A DNA stretch of 64,000 nt from positions 1 to 64,000 of the forward strand of contig CANJGB010000010.1 in the NCBI GenBank assembly GCA_947473805.1, in the 5' to 3' direction. How positions within the stretch are numbered: position 1 is the first letter of the stretch; each line of letters starts with the position of its first letter. The position numbers were made by a program, and so were the translations under genes. Shown piece after piece: positions 16,189 to 24,282 of this stretch. The notes below the pieces were generated by a model. That model was not told the origin of the DNA and made no database searches. It was given only the letters and a program-made list of their open reading frames with translations. The DNA is from Alphaproteobacteria bacterium. GTDB taxonomy: Bacteria > Pseudomonadota > Alphaproteobacteria > Ferrovibrionales > Ferrovibrionaceae.

Positions 16189-17113
16189 GCCGCTGCACAA
16201 TGCCGCGGAACATGCTGGAGTGGCGGTAGCTGACGGTGAAGTAGGAAATGCCCAGTTCCTCGCGCGTGCGCAAGATCTGCGCCTCGATCTCCGCCTCGGT
16301 GCCGAGGAACACGAACGGCGAGGTGAGCAGTTCCTCGACTGTCGGCGTCACCGCACCGGTCGGACTGGGCGTTGCGGCAATGCGTTTCGCGGCGGTCACG
16401 CGGTCGGCCTCCACCGCCACGGCGGCGAGGCGGATGTTCAGTTCCAGGTCGTTGAAACGCGCGCCGGCGGCGTCGCGCACCCACTTCACCTGCTCGGCGA
16501 CCTCGGCGCGGGCATAGCCCGATGTCTCGCGCGGGCGCGAGCCCAGCGCGATGCCGACGATATCGGCGTTGCGCGCGGCCACGCCCAGCATCTTCGGGCC
16601 CCCGCCGCCCATCAGGATCGGCACCGGCTGCTGCACCGGGCGCGGGCGAATGCTGAGATTCTCCATCGTGTAGTGCTTGCCGGCGAACGAAACCTTGTCC
16701 TCGGCCAGCGCGCGGCGGATGACGGTCACGGACTCCGCCAGCCGTTCGATTCGCTTGCCGGCATTGTCGAACTGGATACCCAGCGCCTTGTATTCCGGGC
16801 CGTCCCAGCCGGCGCCGATGCCGAGTTCCACCCGGCCCGCCGACAGCACATCCAGTGTCGCGATTTCCTTGGCCAGCATGCCGGGATTGCGCAGGTCGTT
16901 GGCCAGCACGAAATTGCTGAAGCGGATCTTCGAGGTCACCGCCGCCGCGGCGGCCAGCCCGATCAGCGGCGCAAACTGGTCGCCCAGATGGTCGGGCAGG
17001 GACAGGACGGCGAAGCCATCAGCCTCGGCCTGCCGCGCCATGTCGAGCCATTCCTTGCCGGTTGCGGCATGGGTCATCTGCACGGCAAAGCGGAACTTGC
17101 GACTATGGGCCAC
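16175..17113 (-). CDS. TIGR03621-type LLM class F420-dependent oxidoreductase
   Basis: 312 residues: KFRFAVQMTHAATGKEW, IRFSNFVLANDLRNPGMLAKE, IATLDVLSAGRVELGIGAGW and PVPILMGGGGPKMLGVAARNADIVGI match this luciferase-like subgroup closely. GTG 17111-17113 has AAGGAAG upstream. Fourth luciferase-like enzyme of the 10485-17113 stretch. Whether the host makes F420 cannot be judged here; if not, FMN would be the cofactor. Confidence 0.87.
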   Translation of the reverse strand: MAHSRKFRFAVQMTHAATGKEWLDMARQAEADGFAVLSLPDHLGDQFAPLIGLAAAAAVTSKIRFSNFVLANDLRNPGMLAKEIATLDVLSAGRVELGIGAGWDGPEYKALGIQFDNAGKRIERLAESVTVIRRALAEDKVSFAGKHYTMENLSIRPRPVQQPVPILMGGGGPKMLGVAARNADIVGIALGSRPRETSGYARAEVAEQVKWVRDAAGARFNDLELNIRLAAVAVEADRVTAAKRIAATPSPTGAVTPTVEELLTSPFVFLGTEAEIEAQILRTREELGISYFTVSYRHSSMFRGIVQRLTGK

Positions 17114-17248
17114 GGCGCTTCCTTTCGTTTCTTGTGGATGAATTTGTAGCAGATGAATCAGGTCCAGCGCACGTCAACCGGCGTTTGCCGGTTGCGCAAT
17201 CCGCCGCCCGCGGACGATGATGGGGCAGGGGCTGGGGGAAGGAACGCC

Positions 17249-18679
17249 ATGGACCGCCGCGACTTCGACGTGGCCATTATCGGGGCGGGGGCGGTCGGCA
17301 TCGGCGCGGTCGAGGCGCTGATAAAATCTGGCTACAGCGTGGTGCTGATCGACCGTGGCGATTTCGCGTCCGGTACCAGCAGCCGGTCCAGCCGCGTGAT
17401 GAATTGCGGCCTGCAATACCTGGCGCCGAACAACAGCACGATGGGCCAGATGCTGAAACAGCCGCGCGTTCTGGCCACGGGCCTGCGCCAGGCGCGCGCC
17501 TTCATGCGGGCGCGCAGCGGCTTTGTCCGCGAGTTTCCCGACCGCAGCCGCACCGCGACCTCGTGCTACCCCATCTGGCGGGGCGACCGCTATGCCGGCT
17601 GGCAGGTCGATCTGGCCTTTGCGGCGTTGCGCATGGTCGATGTCGGCGGCGCGCCGCTGAACTATCGCCGCGTGCCGGCGGACCGCGCAAAGAAAATTCC
17701 GCTGGTGAAGTGGCTGCGCGATGCCGAGAAGCTGCACGCCGTCGCCACCTATACCGAGGTGCTGATGGACTGGCCCGAGCGCGTGCTGGTCGATTCCGTC
17801 CTGTCATCTGAAGCGCGCGGCGCCACCGTGCTGAACCACACGATCATCGAGGCGGTCACGCCGCAGGGCGACGGCAGCTGGACCTTGCGCGTGCGGCGAG
17901 ACGAGACGGTGGATGAACTGCATGCCCGCCTGTTGGTCAATGCGGCCGGTCCGTGGATTGACGAGGTGTTGGCGCGGACGCCTGTCACAGCCCCGCGCAA
18001 GATTGCCGCGTCGAAGGGCACGCACATCATGGTGCGGCTGCCACCGGAATGCGCGCAGTTCGGCATCGTGACCCTGAACCGCAAGGGCCAGCCCTATACC
18101 ATCCTGCCACTGCGTGGCCTGCACTGCCTCGGCCCCACCTGGGACCCGTATAGCGGTGGACCCGATGACGCGGTGCCGCTGGAAAGCGAGATCGCCGCGC
18201 TGCTGGACGAGGCGCGCTACATCCTGCCGGGCCTCAGCCTGGCGCGGCAGGATGTCGCCTTCGCCTGGTCGGGCCTGCGCCCCTATGCCTTTCATCCGGA
18301 TTTCCCGCAAGGCAAACGCGGCCTGGAGTTTCACGACATGGCCGAGGCGGGTTTGCCGAACATGCTCGCGGTGACGGGCTCTCCGCTCGGCACCTATCGC
18401 GTCACCGGCGCAGCGGTGGCGGCGCAGGTTGCCACGCGGCTGGCACCCTCGTCGCGCGGAACGGCAGCGCAATCGGCGCCACTTGAACATGCGCGCACGC
18501 TGGTCGACCTGCTGTTCCGCCGCACGGGCGAGGGCTGGGACGAGCGCCTGGGCCTCGATGTGGCGGAAGCGGCCGCGCGCAGGGCGGCACTTACCCTCGG
18601 CTGGGACGAGGCGGGCATACAGGCGGAATTCGCGGCATATCGCGCCCATGTGGCGCGGCAACATCTGGTTGGGGCGTAG
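17249..18679 (+). CDS. FAD-dependent oxidoreductase, glycerol-3-phosphate-dehydrogenase-like
   Basis: 476 residues. FAD motif VAIIGAGAVGIGAVEALIKSG, then FASGTSSRSSRVMNCGLQYL, which is the GlpD signature (SS-R-S-R...GLRYL), a substrate-domain core with YTILPLRGLHCLGPTWD, and TGSPLGTYRVTG near the FAD-binding C-terminus. The GlpD-like C-terminal region is shorter than in E. coli GlpD, so the substrate may be another hydroxy acid or polyol phosphate. Start ATG 17249 is preceded by GGGGGAAGGA. Followed 9 bp later by an SDR, probably one operon. Confidence 0.85.
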   Translation: MDRRDFDVAIIGAGAVGIGAVEALIKSGYSVVLIDRGDFASGTSSRSSRVMNCGLQYLAPNNSTMGQMLKQPRVLATGLRQARAFMRARSGFVREFPDRSRTATSCYPIWRGDRYAGWQVDLAFAALRMVDVGGAPLNYRRVPADRAKKIPLVKWLRDAEKLHAVATYTEVLMDWPERVLVDSVLSSEARGATVLNHTIIEAVTPQGDGSWTLRVRRDETVDELHARLLVNAAGPWIDEVLARTPVTAPRKIAASKGTHIMVRLPPECAQFGIVTLNRKGQPYTILPLRGLHCLGPTWDPYSGGPDDAVPLESEIAALLDEARYILPGLSLARQDVAFAWSGLRPYAFHPDFPQGKRGLEFHDMAEAGLPNMLAVTGSPLGTYRVTGAAVAAQVATRLAPSSRGTAAQSAPLEHARTLVDLLFRRTGEGWDERLGLDVAEAAARRAALTLGWDEAGIQAEFAAYRAHVARQHLVGA

Positions 18680-18688
18680 GAGAGCGGC

Positions 18689-19432
18689 ATGTTCAGGCAG
18701 GACGGACGGGTGGCGCTGGTGACCGGCGCGGGGCAGACCATCGGCCAGGGTATTGCGCGCGAACTGGCCAAGGCTGGCGCCCATGTGCTGGTCAACGACA
18801 TCGTGGCCGAGCGGGCCGAGGCGGTGGCGCAGGCACTGCGTGACGCCGGCGGCCAGGCCAGCGCCCTGCCGTTCGACGTCGCCGATTTCGACCAGGTGGC
18901 GACAGCGGTGCGCGACGCGGGCCAGATCGACATCCTGGTCAACAATGCCGGCAAGGGTGGCACCGATGGCCTGCTGAGCAAGCCGTTCATGGAATCAGGG
19001 CCCGAGGAATGGGCCGGGCCGCTGGCAATGAACCTGCACAGCGTGCTGTTCTGCACCCACGCGGTGCTGCCCGGCATGACGGCGCGCGGCTGGGGTCGCA
19101 TCATCACCATTTCGTCCGATGCCGGACGGGTCGGCATGTCCATCGGCGTGTCGATCTATGGCGCGGCCAAGGCGGGCGCGGCACATTTCATGCGCCACCT
19201 GGCGCTCGAACTGGGCGAGAAGGGCGTCACCGCCAATTCGATTGCCCTGGGCCTGATGAACAGCGCGCGGCCGAACGAGCAGATCAAGGAGCGCTTCCTG
19301 CAACATGCGGCGATCAAGCGCGTCGGCACGCCCGATGACGTCGCCGCCGCCGTGCTCTATCTCGCGTCCGACGAGGCCGCTTGGGTCACCGGCCAGAACA
19401 TGGTGGTGAACGGCGGCCAGTACATTTTCTGA
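18689..19432 (+). CDS. SDR family NAD(P)-dependent oxidoreductase
   Basis: 247 residues, FabG/PhaB-like: VTGAGQTIGQGIARELAKAG, VNNAG, ITISSDAG with catalytic Ser, YGAAK catalytic Tyr/Lys, and a C-terminal GQNMVVNGGQYIF. The first glycine motif reads TGAGQTIG rather than TGxxxGIG, which is tolerated in the family. Co-oriented and 9 bp after the FAD enzyme, so both may act on the same carbon skeleton. Reaction not deducible. Confidence 0.88.
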   Translation: MFRQDGRVALVTGAGQTIGQGIARELAKAGAHVLVNDIVAERAEAVAQALRDAGGQASALPFDVADFDQVATAVRDAGQIDILVNNAGKGGTDGLLSKPFMESGPEEWAGPLAMNLHSVLFCTHAVLPGMTARGWGRIITISSDAGRVGMSIGVSIYGAAKAGAAHFMRHLALELGEKGVTANSIALGLMNSARPNEQIKERFLQHAAIKRVGTPDDVAAAVLYLASDEAAWVTGQNMVVNGGQYIF

Positions 19433-19435
19433 ATT

Positions 19436-20458
19436 TCAGGCGGCGGGGTTGGCGCGCTTCAGTGCCAGGGCCAGCAGGCGGTTGAGCAGGTCCGGATAGG
19501 TGATGCCGTCATGCAGCGCGGCGGAGGCAAATTCCTCGCGCCGCGCAATTTCCGGATTCGGGTTGGCCTCGAGGAAATACAGTACGCCTTCGGCTGACAT
19601 GCGGAAATCCACCCGCGCATAACCGTCCAGCGCGAGCGTGCGGCAGATGCGCTTGGCGGTCTGGCCGATGCGGTTGCGCTGTTCCGGTGTCAGGTTCTCG
19701 GCGGGGCCCAGGATGATGCCATGGCGCGACTGGTAGTCCAGGTCGTGCTTCACCCGCTCGGTCGCGATGCGGTTGTCGCCCTGGCCCATCTTGCCGAAGT
19801 CGAGTTCCCAGACCGGCAGGGTGCGCAGCCGGTCATTGCCGACCACGCCGATATAAAGTTCGCGACCCTCGATATATTGCTCGGCGATGGCCGCGGTACC
19901 GATGCGCTCGTGGATGAAGGTCACGCGCTCGGCCAGTTTCTCGTCGCTGTCCACCAATGAGGCCTGGGCGATGCCGACGGAGGAATCCTCGCTGAGGCTC
20001 TTCACGATCAGCGGCAGGGCCAGGCGCGTCGGCCGCTTGACCTTGCGCCCGATGGGGAACACGGCAAAGGCCGGCACGGCGATACGGTGATACGAGACCA
20101 GCTTTTTCGACAGGTCCTTGCCGCGCGCCAGCATCAGGCCACGCGGATTGCAGCCGGTATAGGGCACGCGCAGCAGTTCCAGGTAGCTGGCGACGTTCTG
20201 GTCGTAGGCGGTCTCGCCGTGGAACTGTTCCAGCAGGTTGAACACAACGTGCGGCTTCCAGTTCTCGATCTCGTCGCGGATCGGCTTCAGCTCGTGCTGC
20301 ACGCCGAGTGGACGCACGTCATGGCCCGAGGTACGCAGCGTGCTGACCACGTCGTACTCGGTTTTCCAAGTATGTATTTCCTGGGCGCTGTGGCCCTTGA
20401 GCGAGTCGGGCGGCACGAGATCGGGGTGCATCAGCACCAGCACGCGCAGCTTCTTCAT
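19436..20458 (-). CDS. D-Ala-D-Ala ligase-like ATP-grasp enzyme
   Basis: 340 residues with the D-Ala-D-Ala ligase order: N-terminal RVLVLMHPDLVPPDSL, PHVVFNLLEQFHGE, VPYTGCNPRGLMLARGKDLSKK, ATP-binding LIVKSLSEDSSVGI, EQYIEGRELYIGV, and metal-binding DGYARVDFRMS...EANPNPEI. Compared with Ddl it lacks the usual D-Ala recognition HG-GEDG segment. It overlaps the metallopeptidase by the four bases ATGA and should be translated with it. Family members join a carboxylate to an amine; a cell-wall role is not shown here because this is not in a mur/dcw context. Confidence 0.85.
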   Translation of the reverse strand: MKKLRVLVLMHPDLVPPDSLKGHSAQEIHTWKTEYDVVSTLRTSGHDVRPLGVQHELKPIRDEIENWKPHVVFNLLEQFHGETAYDQNVASYLELLRVPYTGCNPRGLMLARGKDLSKKLVSYHRIAVPAFAVFPIGRKVKRPTRLALPLIVKSLSEDSSVGIAQASLVDSDEKLAERVTFIHERIGTAAIAEQYIEGRELYIGVVGNDRLRTLPVWELDFGKMGQGDNRIATERVKHDLDYQSRHGIILGPAENLTPEQRNRIGQTAKRICRTLALDGYARVDFRMSAEGVLYFLEANPNPEIARREEFASAALHDGITYPDLLNRLLALALKRANPAA

Positions 20459-21480
20459 AGGGCGATCCACTCCCGCCGCGAGGGGCTGTAAAGCGAATGC
20501 ACAGTCTTGGCCGTCAGCAGCACGGCAAAATCCATCATCAACTGTTTTTCCGGGCCGGCGGCCCTCAATTTCAGTTCGCGGCAGCGGACTATCATGGCGT
20601 CGAGCACCGCGTCCAGCGTGAGCTGGTACTCGCCGGTCCATTTCGACACCATGCGGCGGATCTTGGCGCGGTTCTGCCGCAGGAAGGTCGAGGCCGAGGG
20701 TGCGTTGCCGCGCAACGGTGCATCCGTGAAGATGCGCTGCAGGTCGCGGTCGTAGGTGCGCGGCGTATCGACGACGTACAGAGCCTGCTTCTTCTCGTAG
20801 TGATCAGCCAGCGTGCGGCTGATGCGGGTCAGCGGATCGACCTTCAGGCGCGGCGCCGGCAATGGGCGCTCGGTCGCGATCTCGGCCATCAGCTCGTCGA
20901 CATATTCCAGCTTCTTCAGGGCCGGCCAGCCGGCGTAGCGGCGGCGCCAGTCGGAGCGCGGGCGCAGCCACACGGCGAACGTCTCGGCAAAATCCTCGTC
21001 CGGATGGCTTTGCGCGTACCACAGGCGCAGGTGCTGCACGTAGTTCTTGCTGGCCGGTTTGGGCCGGTAATAGCTGGGATAGCGCGTAGACGAGCGACCG
21101 AACAGTTCCTGCCAGCGCCGCCGGCGCTGCAGTGCATAGGCGTGCTGCACCACATGGCCGGCCTCGTGCCGCAGGATGCGCATGCACTCGCGCTCGGTGC
21201 CGCCCTCGACATCGAGGATCTTCTTGCGCTCCAGCCGCATCAGGCGCGGATGGGCCAGGTAGAACGGGATGGCGATGCCAGGCGTGTTATCGGGGCTGAA
21301 CCATTCGTCGGACAGCCAGGCATGGGGCCGGACGCGCAGGCCGCGCTGGTCGAGCTCCTCGTACAGGTTGTCGAGGCAGGCCTCCAGCCACGTGCCCTCG
21401 ATGGCGATCTTGAGGTCCTTGAGACGAAGCTGGAGAAGCTGCTCGTCCGGCAGCGAAGCCCAAGCAAAGCGGCGGGCCAT
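20455..21480 (-). CDS. Putative zinc metallopeptidase (HEAGH)
   Basis: 341 residues. Residues 105-109 are HEAGH, a zinc-binding HExxH site, and DEDFAETFAVW near residue 161-171 supplies a likely third ligand (E166), the layout seen in PF15887-type putative zinc-binding metallopeptidases. No signal peptide, so it is probably cytoplasmic; the many Arg/Lys/Tyr residues suggest a basic surface. ATG 21478-21480 follows GAGGTG. First gene of a two-gene operon with the ATP-grasp enzyme. Protein substrate unknown. Confidence 0.75.
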   Translation of the reverse strand: MARRFAWASLPDEQLLQLRLKDLKIAIEGTWLEACLDNLYEELDQRGLRVRPHAWLSDEWFSPDNTPGIAIPFYLAHPRLMRLERKKILDVEGGTERECMRILRHEAGHVVQHAYALQRRRRWQELFGRSSTRYPSYYRPKPASKNYVQHLRLWYAQSHPDEDFAETFAVWLRPRSDWRRRYAGWPALKKLEYVDELMAEIATERPLPAPRLKVDPLTRISRTLADHYEKKQALYVVDTPRTYDRDLQRIFTDAPLRGNAPSASTFLRQNRAKIRRMVSKWTGEYQLTLDAVLDAMIVRCRELKLRAAGPEKQLMMDFAVLLTAKTVHSLYSPSRREWIAL

Positions 21481-21920
21481 GACACCTCGAAAGCGGGAAG
21501 AAACGGCTGCCCGGATGGTGTCATGGGGGACGGCGGTGGGCAAGGGCTGGGCGGCCGTGGTCAGGCTTTCGAACTCGGTGGCCTCGATCTACCTTGGCAA
21601 CCAACCTAGGGACTGCTCGCCCGGCCGTCACGCTTTCGATCAGCAGCTTGACGCCCGGAATTGCCGCCAATTCAGAATGCTTGATGAAGTTGCATCAGCC
21701 TGTTCTGAAGGCCCTCTTCCGCCGCGAATTCCTAAAAACCCGCACAAACGCGCCATTTTCTGGCTTATTTGCTCGGATCGGCCTCAAAAATAACAGGCCG
21801 GGAACAGGCTAATAACAGGCCGGGATCAGGCGGCGATCAGGGTCGGATAGCCGCATTATCAGGTGTGTAACAGCGAGTAAGTGCAGTGGTGATGCGTTCG
21901 GTGTGCGGCCTGCTGGAGGG
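21481..21920. other. Intergenic region at the left edge of the accessory island
   Basis: 440 bases. Short open frames exist on the plus strand (21594-21812 and others) but contain no recognisable domain and shift with the repeats. Composition falls towards AT from about 21700. The direct repeat at 21789-21825 lies here. No tRNA fold was found that could be an integration target. Confidence 0.5.
21789..21825 (+). repeat. 15-bp direct repeat, two copies, 22-bp period
   Basis: AATAACAGGCCGGGA occurs at 21789-21803 and again at 21811-21825. The shorter core ATAACAGG recurs at about 26700 and 28863 inside the island. The spacing of two helical turns between the tight copies would suit a protein-binding site or recombination accessory site; function is not established. 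Confidence 0.6.
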
Positions 21921-22574
21921 CTAGCGTCTTCCGCGCGGAAATCTGACTCGGATATACATTTGATACGGATGAGTCTCGGTCCCATCCGGCCGTCGCATGT
22001 CCTTGCGCTTGGAAGCCGATGAGAGTTGAGCGAGTGCGGGGAGGTCCCATCTGATCGGCTGCATCTTATAAGTCTCAATCCGATAGCGTCGATTTGCGCC
22101 ACCTGTTGTGACGAGGCGTTTGCCAAACCGCGTGCGTATCTTTGCGGAGAGCAGTGCGCGAACGGAATGGACCTGCCATCCCGTGGCAGCGGTTAGTTCC
22201 ACGATGGAGGCGCCCCGGCGCCGCCGGAGCAGGCGCACGACGGTGGCGGTTCGGGAGCGGGGCCGGATCGGCGGCAGGTCCTTAACGCGGCGGGCGTCGG
22301 CTACAACCGGTTTATCTGGCAACGGTCTTGCACCGAAAGATGGATGCCGAGTCAGCGTTCGCCAGAAGGCCCAGGCAGTAAGATCCCTCGTGCGGAGGCG
22401 TTGCCGCAGGGGAGTGCCACCATGTCGCGAGATCCACCGCGCCATGGCCTCAACTGACAGGGGGCTGGCGGCGATATCGACCTGCGAGCGGATCGGGCGC
22501 AGGAAGCTGGGAAGCGGCTCGGGCGGGTGCAGGACGACACGAACGCGATTCCGGGCGTCCAAGAACGCAGGCAT
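21921..22574 (-). CDS. DUF3489 domain protein
   Basis: 217 residues, strongly basic. Residues about 105-170 (RPRSRTATVVRLLRRRRG, ASIVELTAATGWQVHSVRAL) match the DUF3489 winged-helix-like domain, which normally reads ALI-LL-R-GATI-E-ATGWQ-HTVR. The N-terminal 100 residues are not recognised. These genes are frequent on alphaproteobacterial mobile elements beside recombinases, though none is seen here. Start ATG 22572-22574 directly follows the stop of the upstream small secreted protein, so translation is likely coupled. Confidence 0.7.
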   Translation of the reverse strand: MPAFLDARNRVRVVLHPPEPLPSFLRPIRSQVDIAASPLSVEAMARWISRHGGTPLRQRLRTRDLTAWAFWRTLTRHPSFGARPLPDKPVVADARRVKDLPPIRPRSRTATVVRLLRRRRGASIVELTAATGWQVHSVRALLSAKIRTRFGKRLVTTGGANRRYRIETYKMQPIRWDLPALAQLSSASKRKDMRRPDGTETHPYQMYIRVRFPRGRR

Positions 22575-22901
22575 TCAGTTATTCCGCAAAGGGGGCCGAC
22601 CCTCAGCGTCGAGTTTCCCGACTCTTTTGCCATCGGGACTGCGAATCTGCTGTCGACCGAGGACGTCCGGCTCCACCCGATAGCGGACATAGCCATTCCT
22701 GTCCCGAACGATCAGCCGTCCAAGGACATCGGTACCCGTGCGGGCGACGACCTTACCGTCGACGCTGCGGATGGTGCCTCTATGTCTTTCCTGCGCCAGG
22801 GCGGATGTTGCTCCGCAACAGATCATGGCGCAGAAGGGGCCTATACAGACGGCACGGTAGCCTGCTCGTGAAAACCAATTCGATTTGAGCCCAGGCCTCA
22901 T
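22575..22901 (-). CDS. Small putative secreted protein
   Basis: 108 residues. A basic start, a hydrophobic stretch (AVCIGPFCAMICCGATSALA) with a possible cleavage site after ALA, and a mature part dominated by charged and Gly residues (RHRGTIRSVDGKVVARTG, DVLGRLIVRDRNGYVRYRV) that looks like short beta repeats. Could be periplasmic. It touches the DUF3489 gene with no gap and starts two bases after the nuclease-like gene ends, so three minus-strand genes form a unit. Confidence 0.5.
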   Translation of the reverse strand: MRPGLKSNWFSRAGYRAVCIGPFCAMICCGATSALAQERHRGTIRSVDGKVVARTGTDVLGRLIVRDRNGYVRYRVEPDVLGRQQIRSPDGKRVGKLDAEGRPPLRNN

Positions 22902-22903
22902 TG

Positions 22904-23473
22904 TCAGATCCCGAACAGCTTGAGCGCCACACCGTCAATATCGGCCACTCTCTCGAACGCGCCGCCGTTCAGCAGGCGGATCGCGGTCCGAAGGCCCTTC
23001 GCGCCGGTACGATCCCCTTTGGTATGTCTGGCAATCTTCTCGCCCAAATTCGGCAAGGGCGACCCGGGCACATCCCCGAACCAGCGGAACGGCCCCAATT
23101 GCATGGTTGTCGGGTCGTAATCGATCCAGATCACGCAGCCGGATGCCTTACGGCTGAGGGCGGTATTGATCTTCTGCTTTGCGGTGGTGGAGCCGGCAAA
23201 GCTGGCCTTCAGCTGGATGTGCCGTATAAAGCCGTTGCACTCGATAACCAGGTCATAGCCGTAGCTATCGACATCGACCCGCAGGACTTCCACGTCGCGA
23301 CGGCCCTTGCGCCAGAGCGCGCGCAGCAGTTCGCCGAGGAACAGGTACTCGATGACCTTCTCAAGAGGGGAGGAGACGTGGTTCCACGGTGCGGGACCTC
23401 GGTCGAGGCCGCGATTCGCGGCGGGTTCCGGCTGAAAGCCGGGGGCGGGCGGCGTATCCATGGCCCAAGTCAT
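22904..23473 (-). CDS. Putative PD-(D/E)XK-like nuclease with QxK variant
   Basis: 189 residues. The core EVLRVDVDSYGYDLVIE ... RHIQLKAS fits the restriction-endonuclease fold in which an acidic residue, then D (YGYD) and Q-x-K (IQLKAS) make the metal site. An upstream E (SPLEKVIEYL) could be the first acid. The rest (FVWIDYDP-like strand, basic C-terminus) is unassigned. GGAG precedes ATG 23471-23473. Divergent from the XRE regulator, which suggests controlled expression. DNA cleavage or a defence role is inference only. Confidence 0.55.
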   Translation of the reverse strand: MTWAMDTPPAPGFQPEPAANRGLDRGPAPWNHVSSPLEKVIEYLFLGELLRALWRKGRRDVEVLRVDVDSYGYDLVIECNGFIRHIQLKASFAGSTTAKQKINTALSRKASGCVIWIDYDPTTMQLGPFRWFGDVPGSPLPNLGEKIARHTKGDRTGAKGLRTAIRLLNGGAFERVADIDGVALKLFGI

Positions 23474-23554
23474 TGCTCCGCAGGCGGCGCAAGTCCAGTA
23501 AAATGAGACTCATAGGCTGTAGATCAAAAGTCATCAAAATTGCCCCCTCGGGGC
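23474..23554. promoter_or_regulatory. Divergent control region between nuclease-like gene and XRE regulator
   Basis: An 81-bp region serving both directions. It contains the perfect palindrome ATGAG-A-CTCAT at 23503-23513, a plausible half-turn operator for the small HTH protein encoded next to it, and AT-rich hexamers around 23525-23540. No consensus sigma-70 boxes are clear. The operator role is inferred from position and symmetry. Confidence 0.35.
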
Positions 23555-23770
23555 ATGGACATTCGGCTTCTCGTTGGCAAAAACGTTAAAAAATTCCGGA
23601 AAGAACGCGGCTTCTCGCAAGAGGTCCTCGCATTTGAATGTGAGGTACACCGTACCTATATCAGCGGCGTGGAACGTGGTGTGCGCAACCCGACCGTCGT
23701 CGTGCTGGAGAAAATTGCCAATGCGCTCAAAATTACGCCTGATCTACTCCTGGCAAAGCCAAAGCGTTAA
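23555..23770 (+). CDS. XRE-family helix-turn-helix regulator
   Basis: 71 residues, essentially one HTH_3 domain: VGKNVKKFRKERGFSQEVLAFE is helix 1-2, CEVHRTYISGVERGVRNPT the recognition helix with the usual R-Y-IS-ERG-RNP motif, and LEKIANALKITPDLLL helix 5. ATG 23555 is favoured over an upstream TTG (23540). Proteins this short commonly repress their own operon or a divergent gene, here the nuclease-like gene. Confidence 0.85.
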   Translation: MDIRLLVGKNVKKFRKERGFSQEVLAFECEVHRTYISGVERGVRNPTVVVLEKIANALKITPDLLLAKPKR

Positions 23771-23784
23771 GTGGGCGTGCTATT

Positions 23785-24150
23785 TTGCCAGCCGCTGAAA
23801 AAGTCTCTGGCAATAATGCCGAACGGGCATCGCTACGAGCGGGCCTGAGGCTTCATGAGATATTCCAGCCTCCGTCCCGGCGCACGCGCGGTCGTCCACC
23901 GGCCGGCGCCAGGTCACTCCTGATTCGCCACGTGATCGCGGCCCGGTACCGGACATTCTCTGAATGGCTGATAAAACACAGGAACGATCCGCGGCTGGAT
24001 CGTCTGGCAAGGCTCTATGGCTTTGACCAGGCCGATTGGTGGAACGGTCCGCGGCACGAACGCGCGGCGCGGATGGTTCAACGCGCGTTGCAGCGCGGAA
24101 GACGGACAGTGACGACGGCGCATATCCGCAATACCGCGGCGAAATTCTAG
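23785..24150 (+). CDS. Hypothetical Arg-rich protein
   Basis: Up to 121 residues; only TTG 23785 or an internal GTG near 23932 can serve as start, which weakens the call. The second half (YRTFSEWLIKHRNDPRLDRLARLYGFDQADWW, HERAARMVQRALQRG) reads like a helical basic protein and keeps a coding-like composition. It lies 14 bp after the XRE gene. No family recognised; it may be a truncated element gene. Confidence 0.35.
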   Translation: MPAAEKVSGNNAERASLRAGLRLHEIFQPPSRRTRGRPPAGARSLLIRHVIAARYRTFSEWLIKHRNDPRLDRLARLYGFDQADWWNGPRHERAARMVQRALQRGRRTVTTAHIRNTAAKF

Positions 24151-24282
24151 CCGATCCTTGAGCGCTGAACTCCCGACCATTTTAATATGAAGGAATCTGC
24201 GCCCGCCGTGGCGTAGATCAATTGCCTCTCTACGAGAGCGCGTTGGCAAGCAGCCATCGTGAATTCGAGCGATGAGGTAATG

